DNA from: DATCMA01 sp036563645
GTDB lineage: Bacteria > Actinomycetota > Actinomycetes > Mycobacteriales > Micromonosporaceae
Direction of reading: 5' to 3'
NCBI GenBank assembly: GCA_036563645.1
Contig: DATCMA010000037.1
Location: 1-64,000, forward strand
DNA: 64,000 nt
The position numbers and the translations under genes were made by a program. The notes below the pieces were generated by a model. That model made no database searches and was not told the origin of the DNA. It saw only the letters and a program-made list of their open reading frames with translations. Shown one piece after another: positions 8,866 to 17,624 of this stretch. The first letter of the stretch is position 1. Every line of letters starts with the position of its first letter.

Positions 8866-10050
8866 TCACGCAGCCGGAACCCTAATGATCAGCGCGTCGC
8901 CCTGGCCACCGCCACCGCACAGCGCGGCGGCCCCGGTGCCGCCGCCCCGCCGCTGGAGCTCGAGGGCGAGCGTCAGGACGATCCGGGCACCGGACATCCC
9001 GATCGGGTGGCCGAGCGCGATCGCCCCACCGTTAACGTTGACGATGTCGTGGCTGACGCCAAGGTCGCGCATCGAGCGAATGGCGACCGCGGCGAAGGCC
9101 TCGTTGATCTCGATGAGGTCGAGGTCACCCACGGTCAGCCCGGCCTTGTCCACCGCGCGGCGGATGGCGTTGGCCGGCTGGGCGTGCAGCGAGTTGTCCG
9201 GACCGGCGACGGTGCCGTACGCCACGATCTCAGCGATCCACTTCAGGCCGAGCTCCTCCGCCTTGGCCCGGCTCATGACCACGACCGCGCAGGCGCCGTC
9301 GGAGATCGGCGACGAGCTGGCGGCGGTGATGGTGCCGTCCGGGGTGAAGGCGGGCGGCAGCTTGGCCAGGGTCTCCAGCGTGCTGTCCGGGCGGATGCCC
9401 TCGTCCTCGCTGAGCTCGATCGGGTCGCCCTTGCGCTGCGGCACGCTCACCGGAACGATTTCGGCGGCGAACACCCCGTTCTTCTGCGCCGCGGCGGCCC
9501 GCTGGTGGCTGGCGACGGCGAAGGCGTCCTGGTCCTGGCGGGTGATCCCCTCCATCAGCTTGTGCCGGTCGGTCACCTCGCCCATCGAGCAGCAGTCCCA
9601 GACGTCGGTGAGACCGTCGTAGGCCATGTGGTCCTTAATCACCACGTCGCCGTACTTGTAGCCGGTGCGGGCGCCGACGAGCAGGTGCGGCGCGTTGGTC
9701 ATCGACTCCATTCCGCCGGCGACCACGATGTCGTGCTCACCGGCCCGGATGAGCTGGTCGGCCAGGGCGATCGCGTTGAGGCCGGAGAGGCACATCTTGT
9801 TAATCGAGATCGCCGGCACCGTCATCGGAATACCCGCTCCGACGGCGGCCTGCCGCGCGGGCAGTTGGCCGGCTCCAGCCTGGAGCACCTGCCCCATGAT
9901 CACGTACTCGACCTGCTCGGGAGCGACGCCGGCCCGCTCGAGCGCAGCCTTGATCGCAATGCTGCCCAGTTTGCTGGCCGGGAAGGACTTGAGGTTGCCA
10001 AGAAGGCGCCCCATGGGGGTACGCGCGCCACTGACGATGACCGAGCTCAT
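8866..10050 (-). CDS. Acetyl-CoA C-acetyltransferase (thiolase)
   Basis: A biosynthetic-type thiolase condensing two acetyl-CoA to acetoacetyl-CoA, 394 residues. The acyl-accepting cysteine is C87 in NKMCLSG; the C-terminal GHPIGMSG histidine and CGGGGQG cysteine complete the active site. ATG 10050 is preferred over the upstream in-frame GTG at 10068 because GGAGG ends nine bases before it and the GTG has no ribosome site. It diverges from the epimerase gene over a 75-base intergenic stretch. With the 3-hydroxybutyryl-CoA dehydrogenase at 36.7 kb it could form the first steps of a C4 acyl-CoA route ending at IcmA; this is inferred. Confidence 0.94.
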   Translation of the reverse strand: MSSVIVSGARTPMGRLLGNLKSFPASKLGSIAIKAALERAGVAPEQVEYVIMGQVLQAGAGQLPARQAAVGAGIPMTVPAISINKMCLSGLNAIALADQLIRAGEHDIVVAGGMESMTNAPHLLVGARTGYKYGDVVIKDHMAYDGLTDVWDCCSMGEVTDRHKLMEGITRQDQDAFAVASHQRAAAAQKNGVFAAEIVPVSVPQRKGDPIELSEDEGIRPDSTLETLAKLPPAFTPDGTITAASSSPISDGACAVVVMSRAKAEELGLKWIAEIVAYGTVAGPDNSLHAQPANAIRRAVDKAGLTVGDLDLIEINEAFAAVAIRSMRDLGVSHDIVNVNGGAIALGHPIGMSGARIVLTLALELQRRGGGTGAAALCGGGGQGDALIIRVPAA

Positions 10051-10125
10051 GGGATATCGCCTCCGCACAGTGGGACGGGCCGGGGGTCATATGTCACTTA
10101 ACGTTGGTTCGGTCAGACTAGCGTC

Positions 10126-10626
10126 ATGAACGAGAAGTCCCCTGTCGAGGCCGGTGCCGACTACGTCACAGATCGAGTTGCCCCCGACATCGGTATCCGC
10201 CGAATCGACCACGTCGGTATCGCGGTCGCAGATTTAGACGCCGCGATTGAGTTTTACGGCCGTGTCTTCGGGATGCGGTGCGTACACGTGGAGACGAACG
10301 AAGAGCAGGGCGTGCGCGAGGCGATGATATCGGTGGGGCCGTCGCCTTCCGGCGGCTGTATACAACTGCTCGCGCCGCTGACCCCCGACTCCCCGATCGC
10401 CAAGTTCTTGGACCGCAACGGCCCGGGGGTGCAACAGGTCGCGTACACCGTGACCGACGTCGAAGCGGCGAGCGAAGCGCTGCGGCAACGCGGGGTGCGC
10501 CTCCTCTACGACCGTCCGCGGCGGGGCACCGCCGGTTCACGGATCAACTTCGTCCACCCGAAGGACGCCGGTGGGGTGTTGGTCGAGCTCGTCCAGCCCG
10601 CCGCAGACGCCCAGCACGAGCACTGA
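10126..10626 (+). CDS. mce: Methylmalonyl-CoA epimerase
   Basis: Epimerises (2R)- and (2S)-methylmalonyl-CoA (some homologues also ethylmalonyl-CoA). The 166-residue protein has a vicinal-oxygen-chelate fold: an N-terminal extension of about 25 residues, then RIDHVGIAVADLDAAIEFY with the first metal histidine, a central QQVAYTVTDVEAA segment and the C-terminal metal-binding HPKDAGGVLVELVQ. It is transcribed away from the thiolase and precedes the Scy-like gene, an order I recall from Streptomyces. No clear Shine-Dalgarno sequence is visible close to the ATG. Confidence 0.92.
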   Translation: MNEKSPVEAGADYVTDRVAPDIGIRRIDHVGIAVADLDAAIEFYGRVFGMRCVHVETNEEQGVREAMISVGPSPSGGCIQLLAPLTPDSPIAKFLDRNGPGVQQVAYTVTDVEAASEALRQRGVRLLYDRPRRGTAGSRINFVHPKDAGGVLVELVQPAADAQHEH

Positions 10627-10640
10627 ACAGGGCCGGGAGC

Positions 10641-10667
10641 GGCGGCGCGAAGGCGGTGTCCGCCGCC
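10641..10667 (+). terminator. GC-rich hairpin after mce
   Basis: Perfect 7-base arms GGCGGCG and CGCCGCC with a 13-base loop, starting 15 bases after the epimerase stop. There is no T tract, as is usual for actinomycete terminators. Confidence 0.4.
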
Positions 10668-10773
10668 CGGCTCGGCCAGGTCATCCGACTTTATCGCCAG
10701 GTTCGAATGTCCCGGCTCCGGTAGGCCATACCGCTCTTGCGATCTCCCCTACTCCATCTGCCACTATGTCTGA

Positions 10774-12051
10774 ATGCCCCAGCAGCAGTCCTCCCTTGCA
10801 TTTTTTGATAATGCCAACACGACCACTGATTTCACCGTCGTTCTGCGTGGGTACGACCGTAACCAGGTCGACGACCACATTCAGCGCCTCAACGCCGCGC
10901 TAAGCCAGGCCGAGCAGGCTCGGGCCGAGGCTGAGCAACGGATGAACGACGCCCAGCGCCGTCTCCGCCAGGCCGAGCAGCGCGTCAGCCAGCTCGAGCA
11001 GAAGCTCGCCGACCTCAACAAGCAGCTTGAGGAGAACAGCCGCCCGACGCTCTCCGGGCTCGGCACCCGGGTCGAGCAGATCCTCCGGCTCGCCGAGGAG
11101 CAGGCCAACGAACACCGGGCGGAAGCGCGGCGCGAGGCCGAGGGCATCCTCTCCGCCGCACGACTGGAAGCCCGCGAGATCACCGACAAGGCGCGGGCTG
11201 AGGCGGCGGCGATGAAGGCCACCGCCGAAAGGGAGGCCAACGCGACGCGTACGGCGGCCGAGCGCGAGGCCGCCGAGCTGCGGGTCCAGGCCCGCCGGGA
11301 GGCCGACATGTTGCGCGCCGACGCCGACCGGGAGGCCAAGCAGCTCCGCACGGTCACCGCGCACGAAGTGGCCGAGCTCAAGGCCACTGTCGAGCGCGAG
11401 GTGGCCACGCTCCGGGCGACCGCGGAGCGCGAAATCACGCAAATGCGCGCGAAGGCGGCCCGCGAGGCCGAGGAGAAGCGCGCTGAGGCGGCGAAGATCC
11501 TCGCCGACGCGCGCGAGAAGCGCGACAAGGACCTCCAGGCGCTCGAACTCCAGATCGCCGAACGGCGGGAGAAGGCCGAGCGCGAGGAGTCCGAGCGGCA
11601 CGCGGCTCAGGTCGCGCGGACGCAGAAGATGGTGGCCGAGGCCGAGGAACGCGCCCGCGCCGCCGAGGAGCGCGCCCGGGAGATCGAGCAGCGGGCCGAG
11701 GCGCGCCGCATCGAAGCCGAGCGGACCGCCGCGGAGACCATCGAGAACGCCAAGGCACTCGCTGAGAAGACCATCAATGAAGCGCGCGCCGAGGCCACTC
11801 GCCTCCTCAACGAGGCGCGTACCGAGGCTGAGCTCACCACGCAGGCGGCCCGCCGCGAGGTGGAGGACCTGACTCGGCAGAAGGAATCGGTCACCGCGCA
11901 GCTCGAGCAGATGCTCTCCGGTCTCGCGGGCATCGTGCCGACCATCACTCAGTCCAAGACGCCCAAGGCGAACGAGTCGACGAGCACGGACAGCTCCAGC
12001 AGCGGCGACAGCGGCGGCGACAGCACGTCCGGCGACGACACGTCGAACTGA
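10774..12051 (+). CDS. DivIVA-domain coiled-coil protein (Scy/FilP-like, first of pair)
   Basis: A 425-residue, almost wholly alpha-helical protein. The N-terminus (about 19-40) carries a DivIVA-like segment with LRGYDRNQVDDHI, followed by a long Ala/Glu/Arg-rich coiled coil (about 45-395) and an acidic Ser/Asp/Gly tail. A conserved patch GTRVEQILRLAEEQA near residue 90 recurs in the neighbouring gene. It sits directly after mce, where Streptomyces has scy. DivIVA-like proteins of this kind mark cell poles or build cytoskeletal scaffolds for tip growth; that role is inferred from family and position. No strong RBS is visible before ATG 10774. Confidence 0.8.
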   Translation: MPQQQSSLAFFDNANTTTDFTVVLRGYDRNQVDDHIQRLNAALSQAEQARAEAEQRMNDAQRRLRQAEQRVSQLEQKLADLNKQLEENSRPTLSGLGTRVEQILRLAEEQANEHRAEARREAEGILSAARLEAREITDKARAEAAAMKATAEREANATRTAAEREAAELRVQARREADMLRADADREAKQLRTVTAHEVAELKATVEREVATLRATAEREITQMRAKAAREAEEKRAEAAKILADAREKRDKDLQALELQIAERREKAEREESERHAAQVARTQKMVAEAEERARAAEERAREIEQRAEARRIEAERTAAETIENAKALAEKTINEARAEATRLLNEARTEAELTTQAARREVEDLTRQKESVTAQLEQMLSGLAGIVPTITQSKTPKANESTSTDSSSSGDSGGDSTSGDDTSN

Positions 12052-12103
12052 GCGGTGGCCATCTGCCGCCACGGCGTCCGCCGGGCGGCACGGACCGCGT
12101 GAC

Positions 12104-12137
12104 ACGGGCCGTACCGGGGTTCCCCCGGGCGGCCCGT
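12104..12137 (+). terminator. Hairpin after the first DivIVA-like gene
   Basis: Arms ACGGGCC (12104-12110) and GGCCCGT (12131-12137) enclose a second G-run/C-run pair, giving a strong GC hairpin about 50 bases after the stop. A second one lies at 12157-12180 (CACCGG/CCGGTG around a 12-base palindrome). They probably separate the two coiled-coil genes transcriptionally. Confidence 0.4.
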
Positions 12138-12234
12138 TGTCGTTCGCGCGCTAGTCCACCGGGGGATCCCCCCTCCGGTGTGTGTCCGGCCGCGCGCCAG
12201 GATGTGTGCTTATTTGATCAGCATCACTGGCTCA

Positions 12235-12261
12235 CCGTGACGAGTGTGAGTATCGTCACGG
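12235..12261 (+). promoter_or_regulatory. Operator-like inverted repeat upstream of the second coiled-coil gene
   Basis: Perfect 9-base arms CCGTGACGA and TCGTCACGG separated by 9 bases, ending 29 bases before ATG 12291. The dimension (two half sites one helical turn or more apart) suits a dimeric transcription factor; an mRNA hairpin in the leader is the alternative. I do not recognise the regulator. Confidence 0.45.
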
Positions 12262-12290
12262 GATTCGGGCACGCGTGTGAGGATGGAGCC

Positions 12291-14057
12291 ATGGCGCACG
12301 GCGAGGAACTGTTCACTCTTGACGGGGACGTGGCCTCGGGCCCGAGCTTCGAGTTGGCGCTTCGGGGTTACGACCGACGGCAAGTGGACCGGTACGTCGC
12401 CCGCACCGAAAGCGAGCTCGCCACGCTCGCCGCCGAGCGGGACCAGGCTTACGCCGAAGTCCAACAGCTGCTTGCCCAAGTTGAACAGCTCCAGGCCGAG
12501 CTCTCCGAGCTCCAAAAGCGGACCAGCTTCATCGACCAGGTGTCCTTCCGGCACCTCGGGCCGCGGGTGGAGCACATCCTCACGCTCGCCGAGGAACAGG
12601 CCGAGCAGATTCGTGCGGAGGCCGCCGAGGAGATCCGCGCCAAGCGCGAGGAGGCTGATCGGCTGCTCAACGAGGCGCGGGAGAAAGCCGCGGCGGCGAT
12701 CCGCGACTTCGAGCTCGCTTTGGCGGCGCGCCGCGCCGACGAGGAGAAAGTGGACGCTGCCCGGCGTGCGGAAGCGGAGGCGGCGATCCGCGCCGCCTGG
12801 GAGGAAGCTGAACGGCTTCGCAAGGAGGGAGAAAGCGCGCTCGCCGCCGCGCGGGAGGAGGCGGAGCGGCTCGTCGAATCCGGACGCGCCACGCAAGCCG
12901 AGGCCGAGAAGCGCGCCGCCGCCGTCGTTCAGGAGGCGAACCAGTACGCGGAGCGCACCCGGTCCGAGACCGAGGCGTGGGTGGCCGAGACCCGCCGCCA
13001 AACCGAACAGGAACTCGCCGAGCTGCGCTCCCAGGTCGAGCAGGAGCTGACCCAACGGCGGACGACGACAGAGCAGGAGCTCGCCCAGCTCCGCACCACG
13101 ACCGAACAGGAACTCGCCACCGCGCGCCGCGACGCGCAGAAGGAAATCGAGCAGTGGCGGCTGCGCGCGGAGCAGGAGATCGCCCGCCAGCGCGCCGATA
13201 CCGAGAAGCACCTCGCGGCGCGCAAGGCCACGATGGAGCAGCAACTGGCCGAAGCCGCCCGCGAGCTCGACGAGCGCCGTCGCCAGACCGAACACGAACT
13301 CGCCGAGCTGCGCGCGAAGACGGAACGGGAAACCGCCGCGCTGCGGGAGAGCGCGGAACGAGAAACCGCCGAGCTGCGCGCGAGCGCGGAACGGGAGGTC
13401 GCGGAACTTCGCGCGACGGCGGAGCGGGAGATCGCTGAACTCCGGGAGAGCGCGGAACGGGAGGTGGCGGCCCAGCGCGCCGAGGCCGACCAGTACGCCA
13501 CCCGGGTGCGGCAGCGGGCCGAGGAGCAAGCGGTCGCCGTCCGGCGGCAGGCCGAGGAGCAGGCGGCGAGCATCCGGCAGGCGGCGGAGGAGCAGGCCGC
13601 GCGCACTCGCCGGCACTCCGAGGAGCACGCCGCGACCGCGCAACGCCAGCTCGCCGCGACCCAGCAGCACCTGGCCGCCGCCCAGCGCGAAGTGATCGAG
13701 GCGCGGCAACAGCTCATGGAGGTGCTCCAGGAGGTCGCGGAGGCGCAGCAGACCCTCGCCGACCTCCGCCACGAAATCATGACGACCCGGCAGGAATCCG
13801 ACGAGGCCAAGGCGCGCCTCGCGGAGATCCAGCAACAGCTCGCCGCGGAACAGCGCCGGCTGGCTGAGGTCCAGCAGGCCACCGAAGTCGCCCACCGCCA
13901 GCTCGCGGAGACGGCGTCGATGTCCGGCGATGGGCACGCGGGGCTCTCCGGTGACGGCCACAAGCCGTCCGGGATCGCGCCGCAGGAGGCGCCGGTGGGC
14001 GCCGCCAACGGCAAGTCGGATTCCGCGGTGTCGGACGACTCCTCTCGGAACGGGTGA
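12291..14057 (+). CDS. DivIVA-domain coiled-coil protein with hendecad repeats (Scy/FilP-like, second of pair)
   Basis: A 588-residue coiled-coil protein. ATG 12291 is chosen because GAGGATGGAG sits just upstream and the N-terminus MAHGEELFTLDG leads straight into the DivIVA-like LRGYDRRQVDRYV; the longer frame from 12099 runs through hairpins and a likely operator. The shared patch GPRVEHILTLAEEQA follows near residue 90. From about residue 340 to 450 the sequence is a regular 11-residue repeat (REVAELRATAE, REIAELRESAE and so on). This hendecad pattern is typical of the Streptomyces Scy/FilP filament-forming group. It is a paralogue of the preceding gene and probably a partner in a polar scaffold. 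Confidence 0.82.
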   Translation: MAHGEELFTLDGDVASGPSFELALRGYDRRQVDRYVARTESELATLAAERDQAYAEVQQLLAQVEQLQAELSELQKRTSFIDQVSFRHLGPRVEHILTLAEEQAEQIRAEAAEEIRAKREEADRLLNEAREKAAAAIRDFELALAARRADEEKVDAARRAEAEAAIRAAWEEAERLRKEGESALAAAREEAERLVESGRATQAEAEKRAAAVVQEANQYAERTRSETEAWVAETRRQTEQELAELRSQVEQELTQRRTTTEQELAQLRTTTEQELATARRDAQKEIEQWRLRAEQEIARQRADTEKHLAARKATMEQQLAEAARELDERRRQTEHELAELRAKTERETAALRESAERETAELRASAEREVAELRATAEREIAELRESAEREVAAQRAEADQYATRVRQRAEEQAVAVRRQAEEQAASIRQAAEEQAARTRRHSEEHAATAQRQLAATQQHLAAAQREVIEARQQLMEVLQEVAEAQQTLADLRHEIMTTRQESDEAKARLAEIQQQLAAEQRRLAEVQQATEVAHRQLAETASMSGDGHAGLSGDGHKPSGIAPQEAPVGAANGKSDSAVSDDSSRNG

Positions 14058-14189
14058 TATCGCGCCAGTCCCGGTGTGGTCACTGGCCGTCGACCACCGC
14101 GGCCGTTAGCCTGCCGACCATAGGCTGGGCTGGATCGTTGAGGCGGGGCAGGCGCCCGCCGAACGGCCGTGGACAGGTCGGGAGGGGCC

Positions 14190-15440
14190 GTGGTCGACGG
14201 AGAGCCGGTCGCGACACACGAGACGGACGACACCGCGAGGCAGGCGACCGATACCTGGCGCAGCGACGATCGCATCCCGCCGAGCGAGGAGCGCGTCACC
14301 CCGACCTCCGACCGCGTCACCCCACCCCACGACAGGGTGCCCTCCTCCAATGGCCACGCCACGCGCGGCCCTGACCGCGCCGCGGAGGACACGCAGCGGT
14401 TCGGTCGCCCCGGCCCGCCGCTGCGACGCGGTCCGTTCCTCATCGGATTCTCCGGCGCGACGGGGGTGTTGGTGGCGTACGCGGGCTTCCTGGCGCTCCG
14501 CAACGCCGCCTCGGCACTCGTCTTGATCGGGATCGCGCTCTTCCTCGCCATCGGGCTCAATCCCCTCGTCACCCGCCTGCGCTCCTGGGGGTTGCCGCGC
14601 GGGGTGGCCGTCGCCGCTGTCGCGCTCGGCCTGCTGCTGCTGTTCGTCGGCGGTGTGGTGGCGCTGGTGCCTCCGTTGGTCAACCAGACGACGGAGTTCA
14701 TCAGCCATCTTCCGTCCTATGTGGAGGATCTGCGCCGCAATCCCACGGTCAACGAGCTCATCGAGCGCTTCGACTTGGCGGAGCGGGTGCGGTCCGCGGC
14801 GAACGTCGAGGTGGTCGAGCGGGCGATCGGCGGTGTCTACGGTGGAGCCCGATGGGTCTTCGGCACGGTGTTCAACGTCGTCACCGTGCTCGTCTTGACG
14901 ATCTACTTCCTCGCCACCTTCGAGCGCATCAAGGATCTCGCCTACCGGCTCGTACCGGCGTCACGTCGCGAACGGGTGCGCCTCCTCGGTGACGAGATCC
15001 TGGCCAAGGTCGGGGCGTACATGGTGGGCGCCCTCTCCATCGCTTTCCTCGCCGGGGTCGCCACCTTCGTCTTCGCCTCGGTGATGGGGCTGAGCTATCC
15101 GATCGCGTTGGCGATCGTGGTGGCGGTGTGCGACCTGATTCCGCAGGTCGGCGCCACCCTCGGTGCGGCGATCGTCAGCCTGATCGGGTTCACGACCTCA
15201 GTGCCGATCGGGATCACCTGCGTCGTCTTCTTCATCATCTACCAGCAGGTGGAGAACTACCTGATCTATCCGAAGGTGATGCGGCGATCGGTGCAGGTCA
15301 GCGACGTCGCCGCGATCGTCGGCGCGCTGCTGGGCGTCACGTTGTTCGGCGTGCTCGGCGCCCTCCTCGCGGTCCCCATCGTCGCGGCGCTTCAGCTCAT
15401 CATCCGAGAGGTCATACTTCCCCGCCAGGAGCGGCGCTAA
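14190..15440 (+). CDS. AI-2E family (UPF0118) membrane transporter
   Basis: A polytopic membrane protein of about 416 residues. A disordered hydrophilic N-terminus of about 85 residues precedes hydrophobic segments including IGFSGATGVLVAYAGFLAL, ALVLIGIALFLAIGL and VAVAAVALGLLLLFVGGVVAL, and later ALSIAFLAGVATFVF. The conserved family region DLIPQVGATLGAAIVSL is present. Members export small molecules or ions; substrate unknown. GTG 14190 has GGAGGGG directly upstream; GTG 14169, in frame, is the alternative without an RBS. Confidence 0.82.
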   Translation: MVDGEPVATHETDDTARQATDTWRSDDRIPPSEERVTPTSDRVTPPHDRVPSSNGHATRGPDRAAEDTQRFGRPGPPLRRGPFLIGFSGATGVLVAYAGFLALRNAASALVLIGIALFLAIGLNPLVTRLRSWGLPRGVAVAAVALGLLLLFVGGVVALVPPLVNQTTEFISHLPSYVEDLRRNPTVNELIERFDLAERVRSAANVEVVERAIGGVYGGARWVFGTVFNVVTVLVLTIYFLATFERIKDLAYRLVPASRRERVRLLGDEILAKVGAYMVGALSIAFLAGVATFVFASVMGLSYPIALAIVVAVCDLIPQVGATLGAAIVSLIGFTTSVPIGITCVVFFIIYQQVENYLIYPKVMRRSVQVSDVAAIVGALLGVTLFGVLGALLAVPIVAALQLIIREVILPRQERR

Positions 15441-15533
15441 ACCGTCACGTCACAGACAGATATTGATGCGCACCGAATCATAGTCTGGATTCAATCCATC
15501 GCACGAGAAGCCGGTGAGGGAAGGGGGCCGACC

Positions 15534-16649
15534 GTGCTCAACCACGCGCCGCGGCCTGACGTGCCGTCGACATCCGTCTCGGGCGCGCCGACGGTCGCTC
15601 CGTCCGCGCGACGCCGCGGCGCGCGCCATTGGCGGCTGATCACCGGTTTACTCGTCGGCGTGGCCGTCTTGACCCTCGGCGGCGGTGCCGTGGTCCCCCC
15701 ACGCGACACCACCTGCGGTCGGGTCTCCGCGATTCTCGAGCCGAGCTGCGGGGCGTGGCTGGGGATTTGGCCCCGGACCCGGGCCGACGGGACGGTCACC
15801 TCGGATCTCTTCGGCAACCTGGCGAGCCTAGAGCAGCGGCTCGGCCGCACGTTCGACATCGTCAGCCGCTATTACGGCTGGGGGCAGATGCTCCCCGATG
15901 ACTGGGACCGACAGTGGTACGCCGGGCATCGGCTCCTGCTCCTCGACCTGCGCGCCCGGAACTTCTCGACCGGCCAGTACGCCTCGTGGCGGTCGATCGC
16001 GGCCGGTCACCACGACGCCTACCTGACGCAGCTCGCGGAACGGCTGCGCGACCTCGGTGGCCGTGTGTTCTTCTCCTTCAACCAGGAACCGGAGCAGGAG
16101 CTCGAACGGGGCGAGCACATCGCCGGCACTCCCGAGGACTTCGTCGCCGCCTACCGCCACATCCACGACGTCTTCAAGCGGGCGGGAGCGACGAACGTCG
16201 TCTGGGTCTGGTGGATCATGGGCTACCTCGGGCACACCCACTGGTATCCCCGGCTCTACCCCGGCGACAAGTACGTCGACTGGATCAGTTACGACCCGTA
16301 CGACTTCAACGCCTGCCACGGCGTTCCTCCCAAGACGCCGGAGCAGACCGTCCTGCCGTTTCTGCAGTGGCTCGAGGAGAGCGGTCTGGGGGCTGGGAAG
16401 CCGGTGATGCTCTCGGAGTTCGGCAGCCACGGCCGCAACCGCCAGCAGTGGCTCGTCGGATTCGCCGAGGTGATCAAGAAGACGCCGAGGATTAAGGCGA
16501 TCGTCTCCTTCAACTCCAACCCCGGCGGCTGCGACACCCGAGTGACCAACTCCGAGGACACCTGGCGGGGCTTCGTGCGGATCGCCTTCGACCCCTACTT
16601 CCGGCAGCCCATCGCCCCCGCCTTCCGGCGCACGGTCGCTCCCGCCTGA
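15534..16649 (+). CDS. Membrane-anchored or secreted GH26-like glycoside hydrolase
   Basis: A 371-residue protein with a cytoplasmic basic tail, one hydrophobic segment (about 35-55) and an extracellular (beta/alpha)8 domain. Candidate catalytic acids are E185 in FFSFNQEPE (family acid/base position, where a His usually precedes the Glu) and E295 in VMLSEFGS (nucleophile). Conserved C61 and C72 flank the domain start. It shares motifs YPGDKYVDW, YDPY and DPYFRQPI with the protein encoded at 28480-30183. GTG 15534 follows GGGAAGGGGG. It lies at one edge of the polysaccharide cluster, pointing into it. A mannan- or related beta-glycan hydrolase is plausible; substrate unproven. Confidence 0.75.
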   Translation: MLNHAPRPDVPSTSVSGAPTVAPSARRRGARHWRLITGLLVGVAVLTLGGGAVVPPRDTTCGRVSAILEPSCGAWLGIWPRTRADGTVTSDLFGNLASLEQRLGRTFDIVSRYYGWGQMLPDDWDRQWYAGHRLLLLDLRARNFSTGQYASWRSIAAGHHDAYLTQLAERLRDLGGRVFFSFNQEPEQELERGEHIAGTPEDFVAAYRHIHDVFKRAGATNVVWVWWIMGYLGHTHWYPRLYPGDKYVDWISYDPYDFNACHGVPPKTPEQTVLPFLQWLEESGLGAGKPVMLSEFGSHGRNRQQWLVGFAEVIKKTPRIKAIVSFNSNPGGCDTRVTNSEDTWRGFVRIAFDPYFRQPIAPAFRRTVAPA

Positions 16650-16679
16650 CCGGAGCCGCGCTCGGGCCACGAGTGCCGA

Positions 16680-17597
16680 TCAGATGCCGCGGCCGCGCTT
16701 GTGGAGCGACTGAAGAATGGTGTCGGCGCGCACCACGTTGCCCGCGACCGCCAGCGCCAGGTACGCCCGAGGCTCCCGCAGATTGCGGGTCAACGTCCGC
16801 CGCGCCCAGCGCAGGGCATCGCGGCGGTTGCCCGCCGCCGCGTGCGCGAAGGCGATTTGGCCGGTCACCCGAGCCTCACCCCGCGGCTGCGTGCGGAACT
16901 CCGGGTAGCGGTCGAGCAGCCAGGTCAACGCGGTCGCGATCGTCTCCCACCGGCGCGAGAAGTAGGAACGCCTGTGCCAGCGGACCACGACGTAGGGGGT
17001 CGGCACGTTGACCAGTGGCGCGCTGCGGGCGGCCCGCAGGAGGAACTCGTAGTCCTCGGCGTAGCTGCCGGGGATCTCCTCGTCCACCAGCCCAATGCGC
17101 TCGAGGGCGGCCCGACGCATGAGGAACGTGGACGGATGCAACTCGGTCAGTCGATCGCGCAGCAGCGCGGCAAGCGGCACCGAGGTCATGGCCAGGGACC
17201 GGTCGGTGGTCCGACCGTCGTAGCTCACGCGAATGCCGCAGCAGACGAACTCGGCCCCGGGGGTGGCGTGGAGCGCGTCGACCTGTGCCCGCAGCTTTCC
17301 GGGCAGCCACTCATCGTCGTCGTCGCAGAAGGCCACCAGCTCGCCGGTGGCGGCGAGGATGCCCGAGTTGCGCGCCCCGGCCAGCCCGGGCGTGCGCGTG
17401 TTGCGAATGACCCGGACCCGACGCGTGGGGTCGGTCGCCGTCTCCAGGGACGGGTCGGGCTCCGACTGGTCGTAGACGACGATGACTTCGATCTCTCCGG
17501 GGTAGTCCTGATCGAGGATCGCACGCAGCGCCGCGCGCAGCAGCTCAGGCCGGTCGCGAGTCGGCACCACCGCGCTGACAGACGGATAGTCGTTCAC
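16680..17597 (-). CDS. Family 2 glycosyltransferase
   Basis: A GT-A fold transferase of about 305 residues. SAVVPTRDRPELL at the N-terminus binds the nucleotide sugar, AGARNSGI and the metal-binding DDDD run (FCDDDDEWLPGKL) follow, and an EDYEFLLR segment probably supplies the catalytic base. The C-terminal 80 residues are helical. GTG 17597 is chosen for GGGGGAG just upstream; GTG 17618 is an alternative. It follows pssE by fewer than 30 bases, so it is the last gene of a pssD-pssE-GT2 unit. It converges on the GH26-like gene with only 30 bases between stops. Sugar donor unknown. Confidence 0.87.
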   Translation of the reverse strand: MNDYPSVSAVVPTRDRPELLRAALRAILDQDYPGEIEVIVVYDQSEPDPSLETATDPTRRVRVIRNTRTPGLAGARNSGILAATGELVAFCDDDDEWLPGKLRAQVDALHATPGAEFVCCGIRVSYDGRTTDRSLAMTSVPLAALLRDRLTELHPSTFLMRRAALERIGLVDEEIPGSYAEDYEFLLRAARSAPLVNVPTPYVVVRWHRRSYFSRRWETIATALTWLLDRYPEFRTQPRGEARVTGQIAFAHAAAGNRRDALRWARRTLTRNLREPRAYLALAVAGNVVRADTILQSLHKRGRGI

Positions 17598-17624
17598 GCT
17601 CTCCCCCACAGATGTCACGACCGG

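Noticed and set aside
12210..13961. Minus-strand frame of 583 codons across the coiled-coil gene
   Set aside because: Mirror of the repetitive Glu/Ala/Arg codons; Leu/Gly/Arg-rich with no domain or ribosome site.
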